62,868 bases of DNA from Pseudanabaena sp. Salubria-1 (GTDB lineage: Bacteria > Cyanobacteriota > Cyanobacteriia > Pseudanabaenales > Pseudanabaenaceae). The stretch lies in assembly GCA_023336205.1 (NCBI GenBank), contig JALQCR010000039.1, positions 1 through 62,868 on the forward strand, written 5' to 3'. A program made the position numbers and the translations under genes. Below are positions 26,051 to 34,657 of the stretch, one piece after another; within the stretch, counting starts at the first letter, position 1, and every line of letters starts with the position of its first letter. The notes under the pieces were generated by a model. The model searched no databases. It was not told the origin of the DNA and was given only the letters and a program-made list of their open reading frames with translations.

Positions 26051-28570
26051 ATGAATACTCAACTCATCGGTAGCCAAGCAGTCAAACTCTTATCAAAGTT
26101 GACTGGTCAAGATTTGACGGTACATGACATTACGCCGCAAGTGGTGTTTATGACTGACTTGATCGCGTTGCTAAAAGGGGTGATTCATGCTGATGCGAAA
26201 GTTAGTGAAGATGAGGTTTCTCAATTTAGGGCGACACTTGGCAAGTTCAACCTAAGCAATAAGGAAACTGTGGAAGTTGCCAAGCTCGTGCTTTCAGGTA
26301 TTCAGAAATATAAATTGCATTCTGAAATAGATGATTTTTTGATTTTGCTAGTGCCATTGAGTGAAGCTGAAAAATTATTGATGTTTGGGTTGGGTTACAG
26401 AATGGCGATCGCAGACTCTAGCCTAGATGCAAGTGAGAGTAAGTATTTACGGGATTTAGGCAAACGTTTAGAAATAGAATCGCGTTACCTTGATGTTTTA
26501 GAATCTAGTTTTGCTTGCAAGCCATACAACAATCAAGATTTTCAAGAGGTATGCGATCTAGTCGATCCTGCGCGTTTTCATGATTTGGGGACTGTGTTTG
26601 TGAATGCAGCAGATGATTTGCTCACTGCATTAAACCAGCTTGTTAAAATTGAGATTAAAGAACCTCAAAATATACCCAGTTTGACAGTTTCAGTCAGTGG
26701 TGAATATCAAAAGCTGCAAGGTTTTCAACTAGAGAAACAATCTTTGCTCAAACGGATTAATCATTTATCTCAACTGATTGATGGTGGTATTAAAGAGAGC
26801 CTTTTGCCTATTACCTTTCGAGATGAGATTCAATCTATTAAAGACAAATTGGAATCACAACGTTTTCGAGTGGCGGTGATTGGTGATTTTAGCCAAGGTA
26901 AATCGACTTTGCTCAATGCTTTGCTAGGTGAAGAGATTCAACCTGTGAGGGCGATTCCTTGTAGTGGTACTTTGTCGGTTTTGAAATATGGCGATCGCAA
27001 GCGGGTGGTTTGTCGTTATCGTGATGGCAATGAACAAGAAATTGCAGTTGAAGATTATCAGAAAAAAGCGGCTATTTCTAAGGAAGCGGCTCTAAATAAC
27101 CGTAGTGAAGAACTGCTTAAATCTAATATTGCCGAAATTGTTTTTGAGCATCCCAATCTGTTGCTATGTCGTAACGGCGTGGAAATTGTGGATTCCCCTG
27201 GTCTAAATGAGCATCCAGATCGTACTAGAGTTACTGAGGAGTTGCTGAAAGAGACTGATGCAATTCTATTTATGACCAATGCGAATAAGTTGTTAACTCA
27301 GGGTGAAAGGGATATTATCACCAGAATCAAGGAACGTGAAGGCGATCGCCCCTTAGAAAATCTATTTCTGGTTGTCAATTTTATGGACAATTTGGATAGT
27401 GATGAAGATCGCGAAGATGTGCAAATTGCCGCTAATAGCATCATCAAGGATGGCTCTATTACAGGCAAAGAGAGAATCCATTTTGTTTCTGCTAAGTCTG
27501 CCTTAAAAGCTACTCTCAGCAATACATCGAATGAGTATCTAGTCAGTTTTCAAAACTTCACTGGTACTTTAGAAGCTTTTCTCACTGATGAACGCGGATC
27601 TGTAATTTTGCAATCTGCTACGCAAAAGATTGATGAGCTTACAAGTAAATGTATAAGAAAATTGGAGGTTGATATACAAAACCTTGATAACTCCCTAGAT
27701 GAATCTGATAAAAAAGACATATTGGAGCAAATTGGTCAAGCCAGTGGTCGTTTTGTTAGCATTCGCAAAGAAGTTGAGCTTAGAAGAGATGAAGCCTTTC
27801 CTCTAGCGTTAGATTCTTGGAATCAATATAAAGTGGTACTGAAAGAAGAAATCTTCAAGAGTGTTGAAAAGTGGAAAACAGTACACAATCCTATATTTAG
27901 TCGCGATGGAGTAGTTCATGATTATGCTGCCGAATTTAGCGTTAGGATGCAGAAGGGGGTTAATGTATGGGCAACTTATCAGCTAAACCACCAAATTCTG
28001 TCCCCTGCGTTAAGCAAGTTAGATGCAAACATCAAAAAACAGCTTGATGCACTGAGTACAAGCATTGTTCAACTTGACGAAAAAATAGGTACAAGTTTTA
28101 GTGCTGATTTTCAGCCTGCATTTCGTGATTTTAATACTACCTACGTTGCTGGGTTTGCGGCTGGAGGCGTTGGAGTTGGTGGGGGAGCCGCCGCCGCTGC
28201 ATTCTTTCTGATCCCTGCTTTGGCATTAGGTCCAGCTATTATCATTGGTGTCTTGGGTGCTGCATTACTAGGCGGTGGCTTTGGAGCTTTTGCAATGACA
28301 GATGCTTACAAGCAAATTGGCAATCAAATCTGTCAATCTGGATTTACTGAACTTGATAAAGCAGAAGAAAGTGTAACCGCAAAGATAAAAGAGGCTATTA
28401 ATGATCAATTCATGGAACGTGCTGTAGATTCTGGCAAGTTGATTAAGCAAATTATTTCTGAACTAGAAAATCGGTTAGAACAGGAAGATATCAAGAATCA
28501 AAATATTGACACTCAGAAAGTGGCTATTCTTGCTAAGAAACAAGAATTTGAAAAATCTCTTTCAATTTAA
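26051..28570 (+). CDS. bacterial dynamin-like GTPase with N-terminal TerB-like domain
   Basis: 839 aa. Residues about 30-170 look like a TerB helical domain (LIALLKGVIHADAKVSEDEV). The GTPase follows: G1 GDFSQGKS at 278-285, G2 Thr in PCSGT, G3 DSPG at 381-384, G4 NFMD at 443-446. A helical stalk, then a Gly/Ala-rich hydrophobic hairpin (about 690-750) that would enter the membrane, then a charged coiled C-terminus. Bacterial dynamins remodel or tether membranes; some are linked to phage tolerance or membrane repair. The divergent coiled-coil gene is its likely partner. Confidence 0.87.
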   Translation: MNTQLIGSQAVKLLSKLTGQDLTVHDITPQVVFMTDLIALLKGVIHADAKVSEDEVSQFRATLGKFNLSNKETVEVAKLVLSGIQKYKLHSEIDDFLILLVPLSEAEKLLMFGLGYRMAIADSSLDASESKYLRDLGKRLEIESRYLDVLESSFACKPYNNQDFQEVCDLVDPARFHDLGTVFVNAADDLLTALNQLVKIEIKEPQNIPSLTVSVSGEYQKLQGFQLEKQSLLKRINHLSQLIDGGIKESLLPITFRDEIQSIKDKLESQRFRVAVIGDFSQGKSTLLNALLGEEIQPVRAIPCSGTLSVLKYGDRKRVVCRYRDGNEQEIAVEDYQKKAAISKEAALNNRSEELLKSNIAEIVFEHPNLLLCRNGVEIVDSPGLNEHPDRTRVTEELLKETDAILFMTNANKLLTQGERDIITRIKEREGDRPLENLFLVVNFMDNLDSDEDREDVQIAANSIIKDGSITGKERIHFVSAKSALKATLSNTSNEYLVSFQNFTGTLEAFLTDERGSVILQSATQKIDELTSKCIRKLEVDIQNLDNSLDESDKKDILEQIGQASGRFVSIRKEVELRRDEAFPLALDSWNQYKVVLKEEIFKSVEKWKTVHNPIFSRDGVVHDYAAEFSVRMQKGVNVWATYQLNHQILSPALSKLDANIKKQLDALSTSIVQLDEKIGTSFSADFQPAFRDFNTTYVAGFAAGGVGVGGGAAAAAFFLIPALALGPAIIIGVLGAALLGGGFGAFAMTDAYKQIGNQICQSGFTELDKAEESVTAKIKEAINDQFMERAVDSGKLIKQIISELENRLEQEDIKNQNIDTQKVAILAKKQEFEKSLSI

Positions 28571-28615
28571 TCAGAGTAAAATCGTCTCAATCCATTCAAC
28601 AAGGAATATCTAAAT

Positions 28616-28843
28616 ATGCTATTACAACGCATCACAATAGACTGGAATATCTGTCATGGGAAACCCTGCATCAGAGGTTTACGCTATCCTGTCGAGATGA
28701 TCTTAGAACTCCTCAGTTCAGGCATGACCACCGAAGAAATACTTGAAGACTATGACGATCTAGAGCGAGATGATATTTTCGCAGTCCTAGCCTATGCCAC
28801 TAAACTAACCCAAGTAAAAAGCATCCACAAGGTTCTTGTATGA
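28616..28843 (+). CDS. DUF433 antitoxin
   Basis: 75 aa. The DUF433 signature is clear: RITIDWNICHGKPCIRGLRY and SGMTTEEILEDYDDLERDDI. The family forms antitoxins paired with DUF5615 PIN-like toxins. The stop overlaps the toxin start by 4 bp (ATGA). It begins 45 bp after the dynamin-like gene. Confidence 0.88.
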   Translation: MLLQRITIDWNICHGKPCIRGLRYPVEMILELLSSGMTTEEILEDYDDLERDDIFAVLAYATKLTQVKSIHKVLV

Positions 28844-29193
28844 AATTTCTCATTGATGCTCAATTACCCGTGCGTTTATCCTATCTTTTAAAATCAATGG
28901 GACATGATGCAATCCATACCAAAGAATTAGCACTCAAAAATGCGACACCAGACACGGAAATTAATACACTCTCAATTCGCGAACAGAGAATTGTCATTAC
29001 CAAAGATTCCGATTTTTGGGACTCCTTTTACGTTAGCCAAGAGCCTTACAAGCTTTTGCTAGTAACAACAGGTAACATCAGCAACAAAGAACTGGAATCA
29101 TTATTCGTTAATAACTTAGAGCAATTAGTTAATTTGCTAGAAAACAACTCTCTAGTTGAAATGTCACGAGACACAGTAATAGTTCATTCATAA
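28840..29193 (+). CDS. DUF5615 PIN-like toxin
   Basis: 117 aa, Mut7-C/PIN-like fold. Acidic residues expected at the active site: LIDAQLPVRLSYLL (Asp near the start), then EINTLSIREQRIVITKDSDF. It is a predicted RNase neutralised by the DUF433 product. Together they form a self-contained addiction module between the dynamin-like gene and a serine hydrolase. Confidence 0.87.
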   Translation: MKFLIDAQLPVRLSYLLKSMGHDAIHTKELALKNATPDTEINTLSIREQRIVITKDSDFWDSFYVSQEPYKLLLVTTGNISNKELESLFVNNLEQLVNLLENNSLVEMSRDTVIVHS

Positions 29194-29212
29194 ATATATC
29201 ATCCAAAAACTT

Positions 29213-30163
29213 ATGCTAGTTTTCCTCATTCATGGTGTCGCCACTCAAGACGCAGGTTACGGCGATCAATTCAAGAAAAAAGTCAAAGAAATCCTCAGTA
29301 AGAGAAACGCCCAATCACCGATTTTTTACTCTAGCTTTTGGGGACATTCCTTTAAAAGCAAAACAGATCAACTGTTTAACTGGGTTCGCTCCGATGTGAA
29401 GGAACTATCAGAAAAATGTAAAGAACTACGCGGCAGTGAACAAGACATTTATCGTTACCAAGAACACCGAGAAGACTTTATTGCCAAATTTTTTGGCGAC
29501 TTTTTGACCTATCTCAATAACGACAAAGGCGCATCCATCCGCAAACAAATTTTGCATCAATTCCAAGACTTTGTTGATAACCATCCCGAAGATAAAGAAA
29601 TAGCGATCGCATCCCATTCACTCGGCACATTAGTTCTCTGGGATCTCCTATTCACCAAAGATTTACCCGAAAATGATCCCGCCTACGAATTTCGCAAATT
29701 ATTTAACTCAAGTGACTCTGAGTACAAATTACGCGGACTTGTGACAATGGGATCACCTCTCTTATTTATGCGCCTCAAGCAAAATATAGACTTTTCCGCA
29801 GTTGATGATTTTGTTGCCACAAGCTACAACGCGCTCACTTGGCTGAATATCATTCACGCATCAGACTTAATCGCTTATCCTCTAGGCAATGCCATTAAAC
29901 ACGATAAAGCGAAGAATTTCTTTTTTACCGATCAATACCTCTGGATGCACGCCAACGGTGCAGAGTCAGGTGCTTTACGATTTGGTCAAGCCCATGCTGG
30001 TATGGCTTTAGGCATGGCAGATGCTCACGGCTCTTACTGGAATAATGATGTCGCTGCTGACTTAGTCGCATCGCTTATTAGAGGAGATTTAACGACCTTA
30101 GCCACTCAAAAAGTACATACAGGTTGGATCAGTTACAGCGAAGATTTACCTAAAAATTCTTGA
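29213..30163 (+). CDS. alpha/beta serine hydrolase (lipase/esterase-like)
   Basis: 316 aa. Starts LVFLIHGVATQDAGYG (oxyanion HG). The nucleophile elbow is IASHSLGTLVLWDLLF (Ser about 142), followed by GLVTMGSPLLF. An IIHASDLIAYPLGNA segment probably gives the acid, and AHGSYW the catalytic His (about 276). There is no signal peptide, so it acts in the cytoplasm. A distant relative at 45559-46548 keeps the same motif order. Substrate unknown; its place beside a dynamin makes a phospholipid or acyl substrate plausible, which is inference. Confidence 0.75.
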   Translation: MLVFLIHGVATQDAGYGDQFKKKVKEILSKRNAQSPIFYSSFWGHSFKSKTDQLFNWVRSDVKELSEKCKELRGSEQDIYRYQEHREDFIAKFFGDFLTYLNNDKGASIRKQILHQFQDFVDNHPEDKEIAIASHSLGTLVLWDLLFTKDLPENDPAYEFRKLFNSSDSEYKLRGLVTMGSPLLFMRLKQNIDFSAVDDFVATSYNALTWLNIIHASDLIAYPLGNAIKHDKAKNFFFTDQYLWMHANGAESGALRFGQAHAGMALGMADAHGSYWNNDVAADLVASLIRGDLTTLATQKVHTGWISYSEDLPKNS

Positions 30164-30170
30164 TTAGATG

Positions 30171-30276
30171 TAATCGCTTAGAACTTGAGGAGAGGAAACA
30201 ACGGTCAGAAGGCGATCGCCTGCGTTCTTTAATTTCCAGCAAAAAACAAGAATTTGAAAATACTCTCGAACCCTAG
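30171..30276 (+). pseudogene. remnant of the 3' end of a second dynamin-like gene
   Basis: In frame this reads NRLELEERKQRSEGD, then SLISSKKQEFENTLEP and stop. The intact dynamin-like protein ends NRLEQEDIKNQ, then ILAKKQEFEKSLSI and stop. The rest of the copy is gone. The DUF433/DUF5615 pair and the hydrolase lie between the intact stop and this remnant. Confidence 0.72.
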
Positions 30277-30283
30277 TAAGAAT

Positions 30284-30595
30284 ATGATCAAACAAATTAT
30301 CCTAGAAGTCGAATCCTCCATCGCTGACGCATACCAAAATGCGATCCCAGAACATCGCCAAGCATTACAAGCGATCGTCAGTCTATATTTAAAATCTATC
30401 TCTATCCCACAGCAAATAGTCTCTAAAGAAGCTAATGCAAAATCAGAGCAAAAAGACGTTAATCCTGATCAAGAAATCCCTAACAAAAAGCCAAAACGCA
30501 CAACACCCGCTCATCTGATTGGCAAAGGAGAGACATTAGGCGACATTGTTAGCCCAATCGTAGATGAAGAGGACTGGGAATGTCTGAAATGGTAA
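30284..30595 (+). CDS. antitoxin of the PIN toxin pair
   Basis: 103 aa from ATG 30284; an upstream in-frame ATG at 30254 falls in the dynamin remnant and is less likely. N-terminal helices (IKQIILEVESSIADAYQNA) would dimerise. A Lys/Glu-rich linker and a C-terminal toxin-binding tail (GETLGDIVSPIVDEEDWE) follow. It is not a recognised VapB fold. The assignment rests on size and on a 16-bp overlap with the PIN gene. Confidence 0.65.
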   Translation: MIKQIILEVESSIADAYQNAIPEHRQALQAIVSLYLKSISIPQQIVSKEANAKSEQKDVNPDQEIPNKKPKRTTPAHLIGKGETLGDIVSPIVDEEDWECLKW

Positions 30596-30978
30596 TTCTT
30601 GATACTCACATTTGGTTTTGGCTCATCAATGGAAGTTTTGATCGCTTTCCCACACAATGGTTAGAACAAATTCGGCAAGTAGACATAGTTGCAGTGTCAG
30701 CCATATCTTGCTACGAAGTCGCTCTAGCTCATAACAAAGCCAGATTAGAGCTACATATTCCCGTTCAAGATTGGCTTACTGATTCGTTAGCTCCCGCAGG
30801 AATCGATCTATTGCCACTGACTCCAGAGATTACAGTCAGAGCCGTAAACCTATCGCCCATTCACAAAGATCCCTTCGATCGCCTAATCATTGCCACCACT
30901 CTAGAATATGGCGCAAAACTTGCCAGTGTTGACAACTTATTTCCTAAATATCCTGAGCTAAAAAATTATCTGATGTAA
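30580..30978 (+). CDS. VapC-type PIN domain toxin
   Basis: 132 aa. The PIN motifs are in order: LDTHIWFW (first Asp), VSAISCYEVALAH (Glu) and DPFDRLIIATTLEYGAKLASVD (C-terminal Asp pair). This subfamily (YDCE/PIN_Sll0205-like) is common in cyanobacteria. It is a predicted Mg-dependent RNase. The start may be Met1 or Met4, both within the antitoxin gene. Confidence 0.88.
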   Translation: MSEMVILDTHIWFWLINGSFDRFPTQWLEQIRQVDIVAVSAISCYEVALAHNKARLELHIPVQDWLTDSLAPAGIDLLPLTPEITVRAVNLSPIHKDPFDRLIIATTLEYGAKLASVDNLFPKYPELKNYLM

Positions 30979-30987
30979 ATTCCGCAC

Positions 30988-31027
30988 AAATAAAAAAGCC
31001 CCTCCGTAAGGAGAGGCTTTTTTATTT
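30988..31027. terminator. bidirectional terminator between vapC and psbA
   Basis: Stem AAAGCCCCTCC/GGAGAGGCTTT-type with A-runs and T-runs on both flanks, between two convergent genes. It is a classic intrinsic terminator in both directions and serves psbA on the minus strand. Confidence 0.8.
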
Positions 31028-31054
31028 CGAGATGACTAGATCAATCGGTAAAGA

Positions 31055-32137
31055 TTAACCATTAATAGCAGGAGCAGCCATAGCTACAGGTGCTACATCA
31101 ACAGCAGCCAAATCGAGTGGGAAGTTGTGAGCATTGCGCTCGTGCATTACTTCCATACCCAAGTTTGCGCGATTGATTACGTCTGCCCAAGATGGTACTA
31201 CACGTCCTTGGCTATCAGAAATCGATTGGTTGAAGTTGAAACCATTCAAGTTGAATGCCATTGTGCTTACGCCCAATGCGGTGAACCAAATGCCAACTAC
31301 TGGCCATAGGGCTAGAAAGAAGTGCAATTGACGGCTGTTGCTGAATGATGCGTATTGGAAGATCAAACGTCCGAAGTAGCCGTGAGCTGCAACGATGTTG
31401 TAGGTTTCTTCTTCTTGTCCGAATTTGTAGCCTGAGTTTTGGCTTTCGTTTTCGGTTGTTTCACGAATCAAGCTGGAGGTTACCAATGAACCGTGCATTG
31501 CACTGAACAATGAACCGCCGAACACGCCTGCTACTCCTAACATGTGGAAGGGGTGCATCAAGATGTTGTGTTCTGCTTGGAATACGATCATGAAGTTGAA
31601 GGTTCCAGAGATTCCCAAAGGCATACCGTCAGAGAATGATCCTTGTCCGATTGGGTAGATCAAGAATACTGCGGTTGCGGCGGCTACTGGTGCAGAATAT
31701 GCTACTGCGATCCAAGGACGCATACCGAGGCGGTAGGAAAGTTCCCATTCACGTCCCATGTAGCAGAAAATGCCGATGAGGAAGTGGAATACTACCAATT
31801 GGTAAGGGCCACCGTTGTATAGCCATTCGTCAAGGCTGTCTGCTTCCCAAATGGGGTAAAAGTGCAGGCCAATCGCATTTGAGGATGGTACGACTGCGCC
31901 AGAAATCATGTTGTTGCCGAATAGCAAGCTGCCTGCTACTGGCTCGCGGATACCGTCGATATCGACTGGTGGTGCGCCTACGAAGGCGATTACGAAGCAT
32001 GTGGTTGCTGCAAGTAAGCAAGGAATCATGATTACGCCGAACCAACCTACATATAGGCGGTTGTCGGTGCTGGTGATCCAATTGCAAAACTGATCCCACA
32101 GGGAGGCGCTTTCGCGTCTTTGTACTGCTGTTGTCAT
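31055..32137 (-). CDS. psbA: photosystem II D1 protein
   Basis: 360 aa, five membrane helices. It forms the PSII reaction centre with D2. All key residues are present at their standard numbers: Tyr161 (YZ), Asp170, Glu189, His190, Ser264 (QB site), His332, Glu333, His337, Asp342 and Ala344. A 16-residue tail after Ala344 would be cut off by CtpA. Residue 130 is Glu (CYMGREWEL), the state seen in high-light-type D1 rather than the Gln of low-light D1:1 forms. It has its own promoter and terminator. Confidence 0.98.
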   Translation of the reverse strand: MTTAVQRRESASLWDQFCNWITSTDNRLYVGWFGVIMIPCLLAATTCFVIAFVGAPPVDIDGIREPVAGSLLFGNNMISGAVVPSSNAIGLHFYPIWEADSLDEWLYNGGPYQLVVFHFLIGIFCYMGREWELSYRLGMRPWIAVAYSAPVAAATAVFLIYPIGQGSFSDGMPLGISGTFNFMIVFQAEHNILMHPFHMLGVAGVFGGSLFSAMHGSLVTSSLIRETTENESQNSGYKFGQEEETYNIVAAHGYFGRLIFQYASFSNSRQLHFFLALWPVVGIWFTALGVSTMAFNLNGFNFNQSISDSQGRVVPSWADVINRANLGMEVMHERNAHNFPLDLAAVDVAPVAMAAPAING

Positions 32138-32194
32138 TTTTGTGTTTTAGTTTTAAGTTTTTGTTTTAATAAGCACTTATTGCTTACGTAAACA

Positions 32195-32222
32195 AATATA
32201 TCAAATTGTAAAGTTTTGTCAA
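32195..32222 (-). promoter_or_regulatory. psbA promoter
   Basis: On the minus strand, TTGACA (32222-32217) and TATATT (32200-32195) are separated by 16 bp, about 60 bp upstream of the psbA ATG. This is a near-consensus sigma70 promoter, as expected for a strongly expressed gene. The AT-rich leader holds a small AATAAG..CTTATT hairpin. Confidence 0.75.
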
Positions 32223-32271
32223 TGTGCCTTTATGTAGAGTCGAGGTTACCGCCCACAACCCATCCTTGACA

Positions 32272-32300
32272 AAAAAAAGAGCGCTTAGCGCTCTTTTTTT
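32272..32300 (-). terminator. ndk terminator
   Basis: Perfect GAGCGCTTAGCGCTC stem-loop with an A-run on one side and a T-run on the other, 11 bp beyond the ndk stop. Confidence 0.8.
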
Positions 32301-32310
32301 GGGATTTTGA

Positions 32311-32760
32311 CTATTCGTAAACCCAAGAAGTAATGCTTGGAGTCCATTCAACTAGTTCTTCTGAGTTAAACCACAGTGCAATCTCGGTTTGAGCAGTCTC
32401 GATCGCATCAGAACCGTGAATAATATTACGTCCAATATTTACACCGAAGTCTCCACGAATTGTCCCTGGTTCCGCAGTAAGGGGGTTAGTTGCGCCAATG
32501 ATTTTACGAGCTGAAGCAACTACACCATCGCCTTCCCATACCATTGCGACTACAGGGCCTGAGGTAATAAAGTCAACTAGTCCAGCAAAGAAAGGTCTTT
32601 CTTTGTGAACTGCATAATGCTTTTCGGCGAGTTCGCGGGTGGGGTGGATCAATTTGAGTCCGACGAGCTTAAAGCCTTTGGTTTCGTAACGACGAATAAT
32701 TTCTCCGACTAGGTGACGTTGTACGCCATCGGGCTTGACTGCCAAAAAAGTACGTTCCAT
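32311..32760 (-). CDS. ndk: nucleoside diphosphate kinase
   Basis: 149 aa from ATG 32760, giving the standard ERTFLAVKPDGVQRHLVGEI start; a Met 8 codons earlier is rejected on family length. The active-site His lies in RNIIHGSDAIETAQTEI. It transfers gamma-phosphate from ATP to other NDPs. It is monocistronic with a strong terminator. Confidence 0.96.
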   Translation of the reverse strand: MERTFLAVKPDGVQRHLVGEIIRRYETKGFKLVGLKLIHPTRELAEKHYAVHKERPFFAGLVDFITSGPVVAMVWEGDGVVASARKIIGATNPLTAEPGTIRGDFGVNIGRNIIHGSDAIETAQTEIALWFNSEELVEWTPSITSWVYE

Positions 32761-32870
32761 GATTCCTGTAAAATTGTTAAGCAATTGTAAAAAAGTTTAC
32801 AGAAAGCATTATTTCATTTTAGGGAGCGCAAATTATAGCTCTAGCTATTTATTTTAGACCATATCTTTTT

Positions 32871-33002
32871 ATGAAAGCCAGCCTTAGGCAGGCTCTCATA
32901 AAAACGATTTTGGTGTTTCTCGCGCCAAAGGAGTTAGAAACACCAAAATCGTTTTCATATTGAGAGTAGAATTGTGGAGATTCTCGCCACAACTCTACTC
33001 TC
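32871..33002. repeat. three consecutive palindromes between ndk and ribE
   Basis: A small one (32871-32899); a 19-bp-arm one AAAACGATTTTGGTGTTTC (32900-32955, core CTCGCGCC); and a GAGAGTAGAATTGTGG-type one (32962-33002, core GAGATTCTCGCC). The last sits 10 bp from the ribE stop and probably terminates it. The other two look like extra members of the dispersed palindrome family. Confidence 0.65.
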
Positions 33003-33012
33003 GGTTTTTCTG

Positions 33013-33669
33013 TTACCAACCATGTTCTGCTAAAAATGCTGGCGTTACTAAAGTTTTAGGCGGATAAGAAGGATTGTTTTGCAGTGGATTGCCTAATCTT
33101 AAAAACTTTTCGACATATTTACCCAGCAAATCACCTTCTAGATGAACTGAGCTACCAATATCTAGATCTTTTAAATTAGTGTTTTCATATGTATGCGGAA
33201 TTACGGCAACTCGAAAATTTGTGCCTGAGTCATTGCAATAGGAAATTGTTAGGCTAATGCCATTAATCGCAATGCTACCTTTAAATACTATGTAACGAGC
33301 AACGTCAGGAATAGCGTCAAAACCTAACTCCCAAGAATTACCAATGAGCACGCGATCGCATAATTTGCCCATGCCATCAATATGCCCTGAGACAAAATGA
33401 CCGCCGATTTTATCACCAACGGCTAGAGCGGTTTCAAGATTTACATACTTTAATTTGCGATCGCCGAAATTAGTACGTCCTATAGTTTCAGGTGACACAT
33501 CAGCTACGAAATTAGTATCAGAAATATAAGTCGCAGTAAGACATACCCCATTGACAGCGACGCTATCACCGATCGCAATATTTGCCACCAGATCAGGACA
33601 ATGAATCACAAGGCGATCTCGATCGCGTTTCTCAATAATTCCAATAGATTGAACGAGTCCTGTAAACAT
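33013..33669 (-). CDS. ribE: riboflavin synthase alpha chain
   Basis: 218 aa made of two tandem lumazine-binding beta-barrels. The first begins MFTGLVQSIGIIEKRDRDRL with AIGDSVAVNGVCLTA. The second has KIGGHFVSGHIDGMGKL and FKGSIAINGISLTI. It dismutates two 6,7-dimethyl-8-ribityllumazines to riboflavin. It is not in a rib operon here, as is usual in cyanobacteria. Confidence 0.95.
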   Translation of the reverse strand: MFTGLVQSIGIIEKRDRDRLVIHCPDLVANIAIGDSVAVNGVCLTATYISDTNFVADVSPETIGRTNFGDRKLKYVNLETALAVGDKIGGHFVSGHIDGMGKLCDRVLIGNSWELGFDAIPDVARYIVFKGSIAINGISLTISYCNDSGTNFRVAVIPHTYENTNLKDLDIGSSVHLEGDLLGKYVEKFLRLGNPLQNNPSYPPKTLVTPAFLAEHGW

Positions 33670-33690
33670 ACTCCCTTCCCAGTCATTAAT

Positions 33691-33722
33691 TAGTGGTGGC
33701 GCGGCAAAGTCTCACACCACTA
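33691..33722. repeat. palindrome between HAD gene and ribE
   Basis: Arms TAGTGGTG..CACCACTA around a GCGCGGC core, 22 bp upstream of the ribE start. It is a shorter member of the same style of repeat. Confidence 0.5.
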
Positions 33723-33774
33723 AGTTTCACTTTACAACACTTCAAATACGTTAGGCGCTTTGCTCTGCCTATCT

Positions 33775-34497
33775 TTAACGTATTGCCAGCGAGGTCAGCT
33801 TATCAATGGTACGTGCTGACTGCTTAGCTGGATTTGAAATTGGTTGGCGATCTCGATTTAGCCAAAATGCTGAAATTCCCGCAGCACTTGCCCCCATATA
33901 ATCTTCACTAAAACTATCGCCGATGTGCCATGCCAAATCAGGTGATTTTTCAATTTGATGTTTTGCTAATGCTACTTCAAAAATTAAGGGATCTGGCTTA
34001 GCTGCACCAGTCTCCGTAGAGATTGTAACTGAACTAAAGTAATCCTTTAGCCCTAAATTCTCCATAACTGCATAGATCCGACTATCAAAATTTGATAGCA
34101 CGCCCAAAGTAATTCCTTGCTGCCGCCATGCATCCAGCGCTAATCGAGTATCTTCGTAAATAAACCAAGGTTCAGCCGTTGCAAAATAAGCATAAAGACT
34201 CTTAAAGAAACCTTCAAAATCAAGAAATCTTTCTAAATCACCTGTTTGACTAAAAGTTTTTTCAGCAAGCGATCGCCACCATTGATATTCAGCGTTCGGA
34301 ATGTCAGACTGGGGCAAATTAGGAAAAGCAATCCTTGGAGCAGTTTGAAAAACTTCGTAAAAAGCGCGATTAATTAACCGAGGGTCAAGGCTAACATTAA
34401 AATCCATCGCAATTTTGGCATATTGTTCACCCACACTACCTCTAACCCCAAACAAGGTACCAACTGCATCTACATAAATAACCTGAGGCGATCGCAT
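33775..34497 (-). CDS. HAD-like hydrolase (REG-2/HDHD3-type)
   Basis: 240 aa. Motif I is degenerate for a phosphatase: IYVDAVGTLFGVRGS keeps the first Asp, while the second is Val-Gly in place of D-x-D. Motif II is GVLSNFD. Motifs III and IV are KPDPLIF and WHIGDSFSEDYMGASAAG. Plant and metazoan REG-2-like HADs share the DAVGTL start. Small-molecule phosphatase is the default guess; substrate unknown. Confidence 0.82.
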   Translation of the reverse strand: MRSPQVIYVDAVGTLFGVRGSVGEQYAKIAMDFNVSLDPRLINRAFYEVFQTAPRIAFPNLPQSDIPNAEYQWWRSLAEKTFSQTGDLERFLDFEGFFKSLYAYFATAEPWFIYEDTRLALDAWRQQGITLGVLSNFDSRIYAVMENLGLKDYFSSVTISTETGAAKPDPLIFEVALAKHQIEKSPDLAWHIGDSFSEDYMGASAAGISAFWLNRDRQPISNPAKQSARTIDKLTSLAIR

Positions 34498-34657
34498 TAT
34501 ATTTAGGGAAAATTACTGAGATAAACTATTAGTCATACTGATACAATGGCAGCCAAATGTTGTAAAAACTGCCTCTATTATTGTATTAAAACTACACTCA
34601 ATATATGACAGATGTTCAGTTTCTAATGATGAGATGGTTAGAGTAAGGAGCACTTTT

